Made by a program: the position numbers and the translations under genes. A stretch of DNA of 64,000 bases from Fragilariopsis cylindrus CCMP1102 (Eukaryota > Bacillariophyta > Bacillariophyceae > Bacillariales > Bacillariaceae). How positions within the stretch are numbered: position 1 is the stretch's first letter; each line of letters begins with the position of its first letter. The notes beneath the pieces were generated by a model. It was not told where the DNA came from. It ran no database searches and saw only the letters and a program-made list of their open reading frames with translations. Below, in pieces: positions 32,503 through 43,334 of the stretch. Location of the stretch: positions 416,925-480,924 of the forward strand of contig FMBT01000314.1 in the NCBI GenBank assembly GCA_900095095.1, given 5' to 3'.

Positions 32503-34303
32503 CTATACTGGTAATAAATCATTAATACATCTTGGCAATTCCATTGATGTTGCTGGTTGTATTTCCGGTATGGGACGTTTATATTCCATAAATTGACGTT
32601 CACGATCTAAACGTTGTGGTAAACAATATCCCATTGCTTGATCAAAATCTTCAAATATTGGATCACATGGAAATGGCCATGAGAACCATCCCTGTATACC
32701 AAAGACATCCTGTAATGGTATTGGTTCTTCATCGGATTGATTCATTGTATTGGTTGCCTTTTTCTTCAAACGATCAATAGTACCAATTCCTGTCATTAAT
32801 CCATAACAGACATTCATTAACATCGATGATGTAAATAAGAATGCACCAACACACAGTATTGTCATAACTCGAACTAAATGTACCACAACTGGATGGAATG
32901 TACAATTTTCATCGGCACAAAAGAAATAATTCCATCCAAATAATGCTAATGCGTATGCCGCACATGTCCATGTATACACTAAAAATAATAGGAAATGTTT
33001 TAAATTGTTACCACCAACGCAATTATTCATCTGTGTTTTATTTTTGTTTTTATTTTGTAGTCATAGTGAAAGAAGAAGAGTGAAGTGGAAGAAGAACAGA
33101 ACAGAACGTGAGTATAAAAAAGGGGGACGGGATGGATCGAGAGAAATTAGTACTCTATCGAGATTTTATGCTATGATCAATTATATATTATATAACGAAT
33201 AACATAGTACACACGTACCCATGGACAATGATGATCCATTCTAGATATACATCGATTACATATTCTACAATGATGACTCATGGGTGGTTTAAATGTTTGA
33301 CATTGTCCACACATCGAATGTGAATCTTTCAGTAGACGTTGACGTTCGGAGGGTATAGCAGCAATGGGTACCGATCCAGGATCCGTTAAGGATGTTTTAG
33401 CATGACAGGCTAATGCCATAAAACATAAGATATTATAGATCATTCCACAGGTGACCGGTATCCCTTCGGTCACTGTTAATAATGTGACAGTGGCCGAGGA
33501 ATATAACATTAAGACCCATACTAATGCTGACATAATTGATCCCGCTTGATCCGAGGAATTAAACCATGTACCATTCTATAGTATTGCATTGCATTGAATA
33601 TTATCATTATTTAATCGTGATTGTTTGTTTGTTAGTCGGATGAACAGAAGAAGAAAAAGAAGATGTTAGGTGAGAAAGAATAAGTGGTGCCTTCTGTTTG
33701 TTTTCGTTGGCCGGGCCTGACGGAATGAAAAAAGGGTTGTGTCGTATCACACATCCGTTTCGTTTCGCTTTCAACATTTCAATAGTTTTCAACTAAACTT
33801 ACCTTTTCAGCTGTACCAAAAGAACAACTCCATGGTTCACCATTAAAGGAATCAATATAAAATTCACCACGTTCCCGAATTCTGGGATAAGCTTGTGCAG
33901 GTTTTTTACCATTAATATCATCATATTCATAATTATATTTTAAATTTTCACGGGATGGTTTATAACATTCAATACAACCACAGGTGGTATAAAAACTGGG
34001 ATGTTTGGCAGGTGTTGGTTGTGCCAAAATCACAGATCCACCACCACCCGTGACTGAACCGCCGCCACCAGTAATATTCGTACCAACTGTTGCATTATCA
34101 TTTCCTCCTATTGATTGTGTTGCCATTGTACGTGCTGTTACATACGATCCTGTTGCATCTCCCATTGATGCCATACCACTATCTTGTTGATTATGTGGAT
34201 TTGGATTACCATTCCCATACGATGGCTGTTGTTGCCCTTGGTATTGCTGTGGCTGCTGCTGCTGATACTGTTGTTGGTGATGTTGCTGCTGTTGAGATGC
34301 CAT
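32503..34303 (-). CDS. DHHC-type protein S-palmitoyltransferase
   Basis: Three exons: 34303-33803, 33575-33219 and 33030-32503. Introns are 227 and 188 nt, all phase 0, giving 461 residues. An in-frame ATG at 34375 would add 24 residues. The N-terminus is Gln-rich and then Gly-rich. A Cys-Gly-Cys-x-x-Cys-Tyr-Lys-Pro block and Gly-Glu-Pro-Trp-Ser-Cys precede the membrane part. Two transmembrane helices come before the Cys-rich domain: Cys-x-x-Cys, Lys-Pro-Pro-x-Ser-His-His-Cys-x-x-Cys, then Asp-His-His-Cys-Pro-Trp (281-286). Two helices follow it. Catalytic Cys is 284. The second intron falls exactly after Asp-His-His-Cys-Pro-Trp, and exon 3 resumes Met-Asn-Asn-Cys-Val-Gly. The enzyme acylates cysteines of target proteins at Golgi or plasma membranes. 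Confidence 0.9.
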
Positions 34304-34650
34304 TTTAGTCTTTCGTGCTTCTTTATATTTATTGATTGACGACGTGATTATTTTTTTGAAATCGTAAAGCATCAAGGATTCCGAACGTAGTATGCGTTGA
34401 CTTTGTTGTTGTTGTTATAATAATTATTGTCGTCGTTGTTTGTCGTTCGTAGTCGCTTGTATATCTGATGCAATAATTAATGTCGGAAGAAGGAAGAAAT
34501 AAATGATGTACTGTATGCAGATTTATGTGTACTATCGAGAAACGGTATGTTTTTTTCATCTAGAAATGACAAAACGGGGCGCTGTTGGTACTGTATGTGA
34601 AAAACAAAATAGCCGTTTGTGTAGCGTGCCAGTCATCGACTCACATGAAA
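34304..34650. other. 5' flank of DHHC gene
   Basis: Contains the possible upstream start of the DHHC protein (34375) and a (gtt/ttg)n stretch near 34400-34440. Nothing else seen. Confidence 0.4.
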
Positions 34651-34716
34651 AGAAAGAAATCTTTCTTCTTCGTTTTGTTTTTTAAAAATCAGTCACGCAC
34701 GAATAGATTTTTTTGC
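34651..34716 (+). repeat. direct repeat flanking RCC1-like gene, left
   Basis: Matches 35925-36010: both have gaaagaaatctt, ctccttcgtttt or a close variant, then a run of A before tcacgcacgaatagatttttt(t)gct. The pair flanks the RCC1-like gene. Confidence 0.65.
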
Positions 34717-34719
34717 TAT

Positions 34720-34920
34720 AGAATTCTCAGATTAATGGTCATATTATTCAATTTAGTTTCTACACTCTATAAGAAGAATATGTTATCAAAAATTAAGGTA
34801 TAATTTATCATGTTCAAAGTTGATTCTTATTCAAATGTATATAGACAATGCACTCAGACGTACAATTTTCATTTTTACTATTGTTTAGATCTTTCCGATA
34901 TTGATTATTTGTTTTCTATA
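34720..34920 (-). repeat. inverted duplication, right copy
   Basis: Reverse-complement match of 30001-30215. Read on the minus strand it begins with the codons for Ile-Gly-Lys-Ile and a TAA in place of the TAG of the intact gene, then about 190 bp of its 3' flank. Upstream of this the similarity to the P-loop gene stops, so only the 3' tip was copied. Confidence 0.8.
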
Positions 34921-34928
34921 TGAGTTCA

Positions 34929-35791
34929 TCAAGTGTACCGACATAAGAATGTGTCATCATCGGCAAAATCTATAAACTCGACACGATCGCCAACTGTGGC
35001 TATACTGGCAATATTTTCATCGGTAGTTCCTCCCCACCATGCTTTGCCATTTTTGCACTCATATAGTACTCACCATCAGGTCCAAGAGATACACAATCAA
35101 GATCGACTTTGTCACGACCTCTTTCATCTAAAATATTGCTCAATCCGGCAGGGATATTTTGATATTGCCAATACCCATCATCATAAACGATAAAATGGGA
35201 ATCCCAATGTTCTCCAAACGCGACAGATTTCACACGGCGGTTGGTATCTCGTAACGTGTTTGTCATCGCATCATCACCTACCCATTGAGAGGATCCGTCC
35301 GTACAACGTACATAACGCCGATCCTGTGATCCGATCGCAACATACTCTGGTGGTGACAACCAATTCCGACTTCCGTTCAGCTTGTTGTACAGGCTCGCTG
35401 TTAACTCTCCCGTCCAGGCCGTTCCTCCGTTTTCGTATAGCATAATAGTTTCTTTTCCTCCACACGCAATACTAGTTACTTCTTCATCAAAATGTGTGTT
35501 CACATGATCACCATCGTACAACCATTTTATGATGTACCTACCCCGTCTATCTCGATCCTGTTCGGTGTACTTTTTCGGAGGATTATTAGAACGGTATTTA
35601 CCGCTAGGATTACCTGTTGTGCTTGGCCACCCTCCTGCATCACCTTGTCCTCTTCCACTAAAATCACGTTGAACAAAATCAAATGGTACGATTTTTTTGC
35701 TGGATGACTTCATCAATTCGAATGCGTTCCTCGCTAACGGAATACCAGCCGCAGCAGACCCTGCTGCGTACTTTGATAGAAAGGCAATCAT
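34929..35791 (-). pseudogene. RCC1-like beta-propeller fragment protein, C-terminal frameshift
   Basis: Single exon. The first 230 residues read with three propeller-like repeats: Ser-Ile-Ala-Cys-Gly-Gly, Tyr-Val-Ala-Ile-Gly-Ser, Ser-Val-Ala-Phe-Gly and Cys-Val-Ser-Leu-Gly. Each leads into a Tyr-x-x-Asp-Gly or Tyr-Glu-Asn-Gly turn and a Trp, the blade pattern seen in short RCC1/WG-like proteins of stramenopiles. After Gly-Glu-Tyr-Tyr-x-Ser-Ala-Lys the frame is lost in an A5 run (35050-35054 on the plus strand) and ends 16 residues later. Adding one base restores Asn-Gly-Lys-Ala-Trp-Trp-Gly-Gly, the expected last blade, and an open frame to a TGA at 34931-34929. It is either a one-base assembly error or a recent inactivation. 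Function unknown. Confidence 0.65.
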
Positions 35792-36013
35792 AATATTAGA
35801 GTATGAATGAAGAAGGAATACGAATTATCTTACTTCACCGTCAAATTATACAAATGAAAACCTGGAACGTGACGGACAGACCAAGCATACATACGTCTAA
35901 TTAATTAATAAATAAGACTGTAATAATAGAAAGAAATCTTTTCCTCTCCTTCGTTTTGGTGTGGCAGCATTTAAAAAAAATCAAGTCACGCACGAATAGA
36001 TTTTTTGCTTATC
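35792..36013. other. intergenic with right flanking repeat
   Basis: 5' flank of the RCC1-like gene. Positions 35925-36010 hold the second copy of the direct repeat found at 34651-34716. Confidence 0.5.
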
Positions 36014-36145
36014 ACACACACTCCGAAAAGAAAAACAAAAGAAAGACAAGCAAGGAAAAGGTCCGAGTCAAGTCAAGTCAAGTCAGATAGAAAAAGGTCA
36101 CACGACGGCGACAATTAATCGACGAGCACTTATAATGTGATCGTG
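36014..36145 (+). repeat. direct repeat R1 flanking two-TM ORF
   Basis: Shares cacactccgaaaa, gaaaaacaa, aaaaggtccgagtc, (aagtc)n, atagaaaaaggtcacacgac, ggcgacaat and taatgtgatcgt with 36464-36572 in the same order and orientation. The (aagtc) unit number differs. Confidence 0.75.
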
Positions 36146-36167
36146 TCATAGTACAACCCCCTTCGTT

Positions 36168-36461
36168 TTGTTTCCAACAACGGTCTTTTTTTTACAAAGG
36201 ATGGTGTATAATATCACTGACAATTGGTGGTGCAAACGCATCGTCTTTTCCATAATTGTGTCAATAACGTTATCTCTATATGCAAGGGTCTGTATTGCTG
36301 GAGACACAACAATAGACATGGAGGTACTTCTACTTTTGGTTCCTGGTACAATCCAGATATTCTTAGGCGTGTTTTTACTAACAATATTTCGTCCAATTGA
36401 TCATTGGACAATTGTACAAATTGTTGGATTCGTTTTGATAAACAGACGGAAGAATCAATAA
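36168..36461 (+). CDS. small two-transmembrane ORF between direct repeats
   Basis: A 97-residue frame (or 86 from an internal ATG at residue 12) with two hydrophobic segments: residues about 24-44, and 52-72 ending near Arg-Pro-Ile-Asp-His-Trp. The C-terminus is short and basic. It is not microsatellite-like in composition, which argues for a real peptide, but I recognise no family. It lies exactly between two 110-130 bp direct repeats, so it may belong to a small mobile or duplicated unit. Confidence 0.35.
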   Translation: MFPTTVFFLQRMVYNITDNWWCKRIVFSIIVSITLSLYARVCIAGDTTIDMEVLLLLVPGTIQIFLGVFLLTIFRPIDHWTIVQIVGFVLINRRKNQ

Positions 36462-36463
36462 AT

Positions 36464-36572
36464 AGACACACTCCGAAAAAAGAAAAACAAGCAAAAGGTC
36501 CGAGTCGAGTCAAGCCAACAAGTCATATAGAAAAAGGTCACACGACGGCGACAATCTACTAATGTGATCGTC
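36464..36572 (+). repeat. direct repeat R2 flanking two-TM ORF
   Basis: Second copy of the repeat at 36014-36145. The two copies enclose 318 bp, almost all of which is the two-TM ORF. Confidence 0.75.
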
Positions 36573-37066
36573 ATATATACATACATACATACATACCCCC
36601 TTTTGATTTGAGGAGTCAAATCGAACGTCGAACGTCTAGTATTATACGTCCCCCATCAAGTACAGTACAAATTTAAAAAAAAGCAATCGTTCCTATAAAA
36701 CATGTAATTCTAAAATACAATCTTCATTATAAATCTATATATATATATATTTGTTTTTTACCTTCCTTTCGGTCGCATTAGATAAATGTGCAGCCCCCCC
36801 CCCCCCCCCCCCCCTGGCTGAGTGAGTGAGTTGATGAGTTGATGTCGAGTTGATGTATTCGATTCTAGAGTCGATTCAATTGTATATATATTCCCCTATA
36901 CACATATCGATCGATCATTAAGTTTTATTATGTATTTTTCGTCTTTTATTTCTTCTTCTCACATATGCAAATGGGGGGGGGGGGGGGGGTCAGTTCAATT
37001 CCGCGATCAATCTTCATTTATTCAGTCATCCTATCGTTTTGTTCATGTTCTTTTTTCATCTTCTTT
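36573..37066. other. intergenic with C21 and G17 homopolymers
   Basis: Contains (catacata)n near 36580, (ta)n near 36738-36750, a C21 run at 36794-36814 and a G17 run at 36973-36989. No gene. Confidence 0.6.
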
Positions 37067-39295
37067 TTAAAAGACCAAACAATCATCGTCGCTGTCGTAG
37101 TATTCACCACAACCATCACGCCATCCTGGACCACCGCTACCATCTTCTTCTGCAGCAACTGCTGCTTGTACAATTTTATTATTATTGTCACTGTTGATAT
37201 TCTCCTTCTTCTTTTTTTGTTGTGGTGCAAACGACGACAATGTTCTTGGTGGTGATTGTTCTTTGTATGTTCTATCAAGACGCCATTCAAAATTCAATCC
37301 TTCCAATGCCATAATTTGTTGTAATGTGATTGATCGGGGTTTATTTTCTTTATAATTCTTGTAGTGTTGTCGTTGTTCACGTACCCATCGACCAAGATTC
37401 TTATATCCCTTATAACGAAATGGTACATTACAATCATTGTTTATAGAATGCTGTTCCTTATATAGAGCAAGTTGTGAAAGACGTTCGTCAAAAGACATAA
37501 CTAACGTCCATTCAAAATTTAACTCTTCTAATGCTGTAATTCTTTCCACAGTCATTGGACTTTTTTTATTTCCTTTATATCTTTTATATTGATATCTTTG
37601 ATCACCCACAAAATGTCCAAGATTACCATGTCCCTTATAAAGTTTTGGTACATTACAATCACCATTCTTTTGTTTATAGTCAGCAAGTTGTAGTAATCGT
37701 TCTTGAAATGAATAATATGTTTTACCTTTTCTATTAACTTGTTTCTTCTGGTGCTTCTTATTGGTCGGATCCTTGATATACTTATCATCGTGTTGTTGTT
37801 CAATACTACTAGAACTTTCTTGTTCGGGTTCCATTTTCATATTCATATTCATATCCATACTCCCAATAGTTGTTTTACTGTTACAACCTTCCTTGAGGCC
37901 ACGAGAAATAGATATATTGGTGTTTTCAACACCGACATGCAAATAATGTGTAACATTTTCCGTACTCGTCTGTTGATTATTAACGATGTCTAGAATCTCT
38001 TGAGGATACGTATTCGAAACAGAGACGAACTTCGTTGTGGTTTTCTTTGTATCCGTTTGTTTTCGGTTACGATTACCGCTAACGATATCCATCGTCTCTT
38101 GAGGAGGATGTGTCTTCGTGAACTTCTTCGTTTTCCTTGTTGGTAGTTGACGACGAATGCATCTCTTTTTCAACGGACGAGGAAAAGGAGAAGGGTCATC
38201 CTCGTTATCACAACTACCGTCATCATTGTAATCACTGTCAGCATCACGGACAACAATTCTCTTGTTGTTGTTGTTGTTGCACCGTGATGTTTGAGATGAT
38301 GACGGTAGTAGTACTTCTTGTTGATCATTATGATTATCATTATGCAACGCTGCTATTGCGTTTTCGTTTTGATTTTGAAATAACGTCTTGTTAATAACTT
38401 CAACAGCTTCTTCAGTTGAAACCACCGTCCATGATTGATGATGATTTGAAGTAGTTGAATTTGAATCTGAATCATTTGATGATAATGATAATGATGATCT
38501 AAGGAATCTTCCATGTGGTAGTCCTCGTTGATGAATTGCTTGAACAATCACTTTTCTTATCCATTTTTTCATATCATTATTATCATCATCATTGTCTTCC
38601 GCAGTAGTAGAACCACTAGAAGCAGCAGCAGCAGCACGACGATTCTTCATAATCAATGCACGATATAATTCATTTCTGGTATTATCTACTTGAAATGAAT
38701 TACCCCAATCAACCACCACATCATGTGGATGTATTGATACTGAAAGTTGTTGCTCTTGTTCTCCGTCTTGTTTTTGTTCTTGTTCCATCGTATTCATAAG
38801 TTTCGCGTGTACGTGTACTTCATTCTTATCATTATTCTTATCATTCTTCATAATAAAAGCAGCAATAAGAGGTGTAACAATTTGTTCCGTTTCCTTCTCC
38901 ATATTACTCGACAACGTACCATCTTCGCCATCATCTTCATTGTTGCTGTTGATGTTGATGTTGAAATCTATCAATTGTTGCTGTTTTACTTCTTTTACTC
39001 GTGCTTGCTCTCTTGTACGAAAATTATTCTTAATATTTTCATGATTATTAAAATTTCGTGTTCCTTCAGAAACGTAACAGCCGTTACTGCTGGCGGTACT
39101 GCCGTAGTTACTGCTACTGCTGCTGCAACTATGTTCATTGTCTGTGATATGATTATTGATATTATTTCTTGCTTGTTGTGACCACGATGATAATGATAAT
39201 GACCCAGGCACGACTGAAGATGATGAAGGCAATGCCATTGCCATTGCCATTGCAATCCTATGGGATTGCATGGATTGCTGTTGCGACGTCTTCAT
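37067..39295 (-). CDS. protein with two helicase-associated (HA) domains
   Basis: Single-exon, 742 residues. The first two thirds are low-complexity (Gln, Asn, Ser, Asp/Glu) with a Lys/Arg-rich patch around residue 380 that could be a nuclear signal. The C-terminal part has two tandem HA domains (about residues 530-605 and 606-680). Each has F-x-E-R-L-x-Q-L-x-x-Y-K, a Asp-Cys-Asn-Val-Pro block, Tyr-Lys-Gly-x-x-Asn-Leu-Gly-x-(F/W)-V-x-x-Q-R, and ends A-L-E-x-L-N-F-E-W. Stand-alone HA domains are greatly expanded in diatoms and are thought to bind nucleic acid; no helicase motor is present. A broken relative lies at 44052-44517. The ATG at 39295 is the first of the frame. Confidence 0.8.
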   Translation of the reverse strand: MKTSQQQSMQSHRIAMAMAMALPSSSSVVPGSLSLSSWSQQARNNINNHITDNEHSCSSSSSNYGSTASSNGCYVSEGTRNFNNHENIKNNFRTREQARVKEVKQQQLIDFNININSNNEDDGEDGTLSSNMEKETEQIVTPLIAAFIMKNDKNNDKNEVHVHAKLMNTMEQEQKQDGEQEQQLSVSIHPHDVVVDWGNSFQVDNTRNELYRALIMKNRRAAAAASSGSTTAEDNDDDNNDMKKWIRKVIVQAIHQRGLPHGRFLRSSLSLSSNDSDSNSTTSNHHQSWTVVSTEEAVEVINKTLFQNQNENAIAALHNDNHNDQQEVLLPSSSQTSRCNNNNNKRIVVRDADSDYNDDGSCDNEDDPSPFPRPLKKRCIRRQLPTRKTKKFTKTHPPQETMDIVSGNRNRKQTDTKKTTTKFVSVSNTYPQEILDIVNNQQTSTENVTHYLHVGVENTNISISRGLKEGCNSKTTIGSMDMNMNMKMEPEQESSSSIEQQHDDKYIKDPTNKKHQKKQVNRKGKTYYSFQERLLQLADYKQKNGDCNVPKLYKGHGNLGHFVGDQRYQYKRYKGNKKSPMTVERITALEELNFEWTLVMSFDERLSQLALYKEQHSINNDCNVPFRYKGYKNLGRWVREQRQHYKNYKENKPRSITLQQIMALEGLNFEWRLDRTYKEQSPPRTLSSFAPQQKKKKENINSDNNNKIVQAAVAAEEDGSGGPGWRDGCGEYYDSDDDCLVF

Positions 39296-40891
39296 CTTCT
39301 CGTTGCTGTTACTGTTGTTGTCGATATTGTTGTTATATTTTTTTTGTTGCTAAAGCTATTTGTGTTGTTTGTTGTGAATAGGGCTACCACTTAAAAATAA
39401 ATTACTAAACAGTAGGTTTTCAATTATGGTGATTTGATTTGAAGTACCAGGTAGAGATTTTAAAGATGAAGAAGGAAACGTCTTTGCGACGGTGAGAGAA
39501 TTATGATTTAGCTATGAAGGGTAATAGATAGATTAAAAGTGTATTAGTGTGTATTGTATTGCATGTAATGAGCGCCTTAGGTGACGGGATGAAATAATGT
39601 GGAAAAGCACAGTTCGCATTTCACTTACTTGTTTTACAATACGTGAGGACGTGAACTCTGTTATGATTGAGGGAAGACTCACAGTTGCCACATGCTCTTG
39701 GATGGTGTTACAGTACGTGGTAGTAGGTGTTGACACAAAATACCGTAATCGCGTGGTGGTTGTAGCGCGATGAATTCTTTAGCGATTACTTAGGGCGTTT
39801 GTAAGATCGCACAGAATGAATATAGCCGTCGCGTAACGTGCGTTATTTGAGATTGTGTCCGAAAAGAACAATGTTGACACATTAAATAGTAACAGTGTCA
39901 ATGAGGTGTCATGTAGTGGTGCCAACACCACGGGCAAAGAATATAAGTAATCGTTTCAATTAATATAAAAAGAGTTTATCATTGAACACAATAATAAGAA
40001 AAAAAAGAATAATAATAGATCCGGTATTGAAAACGAATCGTGAGGAATACATAAAGAACCACGACCGGTATAAATGGACACAATTAAGAAATAAATCTGG
40101 AGGACTACTTGAAGTACTACGGTGGCAAAGAATATGTAATCGTGTCAATAATTTTTAAAAAGAAGAATTTATCAATGAACAGAATTAGAAAAAAAAGAAT
40201 AGTAATAGATCCGGTATTGAAGATTCATCGAATCGTGAGGAATAAATGATAAAAGAATGACCGGTATATGGACACAATTAGGAAATAAATCTTGAGGACT
40301 ACTACGAAAAGTTCACGCTACTAACGTATAAATCTATTAATAATACGGTAGGCTCATAAGTGAGATTTCACGCGACTAAAAGTTTAAAAATTTACGTGGT
40401 TCTTAAAAACATACATTCAGCATTTTTTACTAAATGGAGGCGGAAGGAAATGAACAAAAGATGTAGTATGATGCACGGGAATTTACAATTATTTTACAAT
40501 TTTTTTCTTTCCAAAAACAAATAAAAAGATTTTTTCGATCAACACGACACAAAAAGATATGATTCTTTTGTGTTTGTGTCTGCCTCTCCATACTGTACAT
40601 CTACTGTACACGCCATTGTACAGTGCGTATTACTGTGTGTTGATCAGAGAAAAGTAGTACCAGTAAGAAGCGAATAGTGAAAAAGGGAACGTTCTTGAAG
40701 GCAAAATAATAGAAAACAAACAGAATAACTTTTTTGCTTTATTGTGTTGATGAATCAATCTATATAGAGATATTCTAGAGTGACATACAATAAAAGAAAG
40801 ATAAGGAAAAAACAGCCAACAATAATAACAATAACGCCGATTCATTGATTGATTGATCGATCGATATACAGTATCAGTATCAGTATATAGA
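39296..40891. other. long intergenic region with tandem duplication
   Basis: About 1.6 kb without a supported gene. It includes the roughly 190-bp tandem duplication at 39930-40320 and the 5' flank of the next gene with (attg/atcg)n and (cagtat)n tracts near 40840-40885. Confidence 0.5.
39930..40320 (+). repeat. about 190-bp tandem duplication, two units
   Basis: Each unit runs ggcaaagaatat, gtaatcgt, tcaat, an AT stretch ending in aaaaaaaagaata, then gtaatagatccggtattga, aatcgtgaggaata, gaccggtat, ggacacaatta, gaaataaatct and gaggactact. The second unit starts at about 40122. Indels separate the two. Confidence 0.7.
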
Positions 40892-42625
40892 ATGTTATTA
40901 TCATTATCCTTGGCGAAGAATCACAGTGCGACGAACAAATCCATTTTATTGTACTTATCCTCGTCCTTCTCACGTAATAAAGTTAATAGTAGTAGTCGTA
41001 CAAGTGCAGTAACAACAACCGCTGCCGTATCATTATTTTCATCATCGTCTGGTGGTTCATCAAGTTCATCGCCAACACCACTTTCACTACGCCATAGTCA
41101 TCTTCTTTCAACAGCAACAACAACAAGTGAGCTATTCTCGTTGTCGTCGCTTATGACAGCAGGAATGATTAAAAGAAGTACAATGAGTAGTGACAATTAT
41201 CAAGCATGGCGTGTTGAAGAACAAGAGGATGGTTCATTTATTGGTAATGAAAAATCACTTTCAATAAAAGATACATTACCAATTCCACCAAATGAAAACC
41301 AAGAAAGCAATACAGTACTGATTAAAGTAACACATTCATCATTAAATTATAAAGATGCATTAAGTTCATTAGGAAAAAAGGGTGGTGTAACTAGAAATTT
41401 TCCACATACACCTGGTATTGATGCTGCTGGATATATTGTTAGTAGTACAGACGGTGTTGATAGTTCAGAGCTGGAGGGACAGTCAGTATTAGTTACAGGA
41501 TACGTACGTATAGATCTTGAAGTAAAATAAAGTAAAGTAAAATACAGTACAGTACAAGACAATAAGACAGGCAACAACAGCAAAAGAACTAACCCAACCT
41601 AATTTTTTCTCTTTTTATTTCTACTTTTTTTCTTTTCTTAAATAATATAACAAAACAAAATAGGATCTAGGTATGAATACAGATGGTGGATTTGGTGGAT
41701 ATATACGTGTACCAAAAGAATGGATTATAACACCAAATCCATTTGAATTAAAAATAGGTAATATTGATAGTGATGAGGCAAATCGTACATCAATGATATA
41801 TGGTACAGCTGGATTGACTGCTGCATTAAGTGTTGAAAAACTTTTAATGGCTGGTAATGCAAAACCAACCGATGGTAAAATTTTAGTTACAGGATCAACT
41901 GGTAATGTTGGTTCTATTACTGTTGAACTATTATCAAATTTAGGTTTTGATGTTATTGCAATTTCTGGCAAAGTAGCAGATGTTGAAGATACAACAACAA
42001 ATACAAATAATAAACTAGATTTTCTAATGGAATTAGGTGCAAAAGAAGTATTGGTACGTATTATATTTATTTTACGTTACTGTATATACAAACGGTTTTA
42101 CTTTACTTTAAAATGAATCCTTTCGATTCATCTTTTCTCGCTTCCTTTTTCTAACACTTATGTTGTCTTTTTCATTTGTTGTGTTCTATATCGTAGGGCC
42201 GTGAGGTATTAGTATCAAATAAACGTCCATTATTAAAACCATTATATGCACATGCAATTGATACAGTTGGTGGTACACCACTTGTTGAAATATTAAAACA
42301 AATTAAGAATGGTGGTAGTGTTACAACTTGTGGCAATGCAGCTGGTATACAAATGGATTCATTAACAGTATTACCATTTATATTACGTGGCATAAATTTG
42401 TTAGGTATAGATTCTGTTCAAATTTCATTGAATGAAAAACTTAATATATGGAAAAAATTAGCATCAACATGGAAATGTAATATAATTGAAGAATCTGTTA
42501 TAGATATTGGTAGGAATGAAATTGATTTATACTTAAAATTAATGTTAGATGGACGATCAGCAGGAAAGATTGTACTGGATCATAATTTAACAGTAACGAC
42601 GACAAACGATAATAGTAGATTGTAA
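40892..42625 (+). CDS. YhdH/AcuI-type acrylyl-CoA reductase (MDR family)
   Basis: Three exons: 40892-41503, 41664-42053 and 42197-42625, all phase 0. Introns are 160 and 143 nt; 476 residues. About 100 Ser/Thr/Arg-rich N-terminal residues with hydrophobic start look like an organelle-targeting segment. The catalytic part follows the YhdH family closely: His-Ser-Ser-Leu-Asn-Tyr-Lys-Asp, Pro-Gly-Ile-Asp-Ala-Ala-Gly, Val-Thr-Gly-Tyr-Asp-Leu-Gly-Met across the first splice site, Gly-Thr-Ala-Gly, a nucleotide-binding Val-Thr-Gly-Ser-Thr-Gly-Asn-Val-Gly-Ser, and Arg-Gly-Ile-Asn-Leu-Leu-Gly-Ile-Asp-Ser-Val. These zinc-free NADPH reductases convert acrylyl-CoA to propionyl-CoA. In marine organisms that links to DMSP-derived acrylate detoxification (inference). 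An in-frame TTG upstream at 40853 is not used. Confidence 0.9.
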
Positions 42626-43334
42626 AATTGAGGAAGAAGAAAGAAGAAGAAAAATGAAGAAGCGATTTGAATGAATGCAAAGAAATGAAGCAGTTAAAAC
42701 ACAAAAGCACTACAGTAATAAATAACGTACAGTACAGTACATTACATGGTTTAACTAACAAACAAACAAACAAAAGCATCTATAGTTTATAGGAAAACAA
42801 ATATTGCATTGTTCTCTCTCTCTCTCTCTCTCTTTCTCTAGCTACACTACTGTAAGTAGTTGGTAGCTCTCTCTCTCGGTCTTACAAGTAGCTTCCAGAA
42901 TATATACAATAAAGCATTATTTTTTGTTTGTTGAATTCGTCGTCGTCTTCTTCACATCTTCATCTTCGCTAAAAGAAATTTGATATGTTTACGTGAAATT
43001 CGAATTTCACATACGGTAACCACACCTTGTTAGAATATATAAGTACAAACAGCAAAAATAACCTTGTTCTCGTTCGCCACGTAATTTATTCGATGGTAGA
43101 CTGACTCATTTTCGTACACAGATTTCTTGTTTCCTTCTTCTGGAAATTTGTTATCGTATGTCAGTCCTTCCTGATTTCTTTCAAAAGGATCTATCTATTT
43201 ATAATGACGATGGTAGAATTTAATTTTCAGTCAGCCGTACGGTATCATCTATCGTTTCTTTCTCCTTTGTCTTGATTCAATAGCATTTGAGAGAGAGAGA
43301 GAGAGAGAGAGAGCCATTGGATGGATGGATGGAT
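42626..43334. other. intergenic with CT/GA microsatellites
   Basis: (ct)n at 42813-42831, gagaga run at 43288-43312 and (ggat)n at 43319-43342. On the minus strand 42990-43165 an open stretch begins Glu-Gly-Leu-Thr-Tyr-Asp but I could not join it to anything. Confidence 0.4.

Noticed and set aside
38747-39381. Plus-strand ORFs opposite the HA-domain gene
   Set aside because: Antisense frames across Gln/Asn/Ser trinucleotide tracts of the real minus-strand gene.
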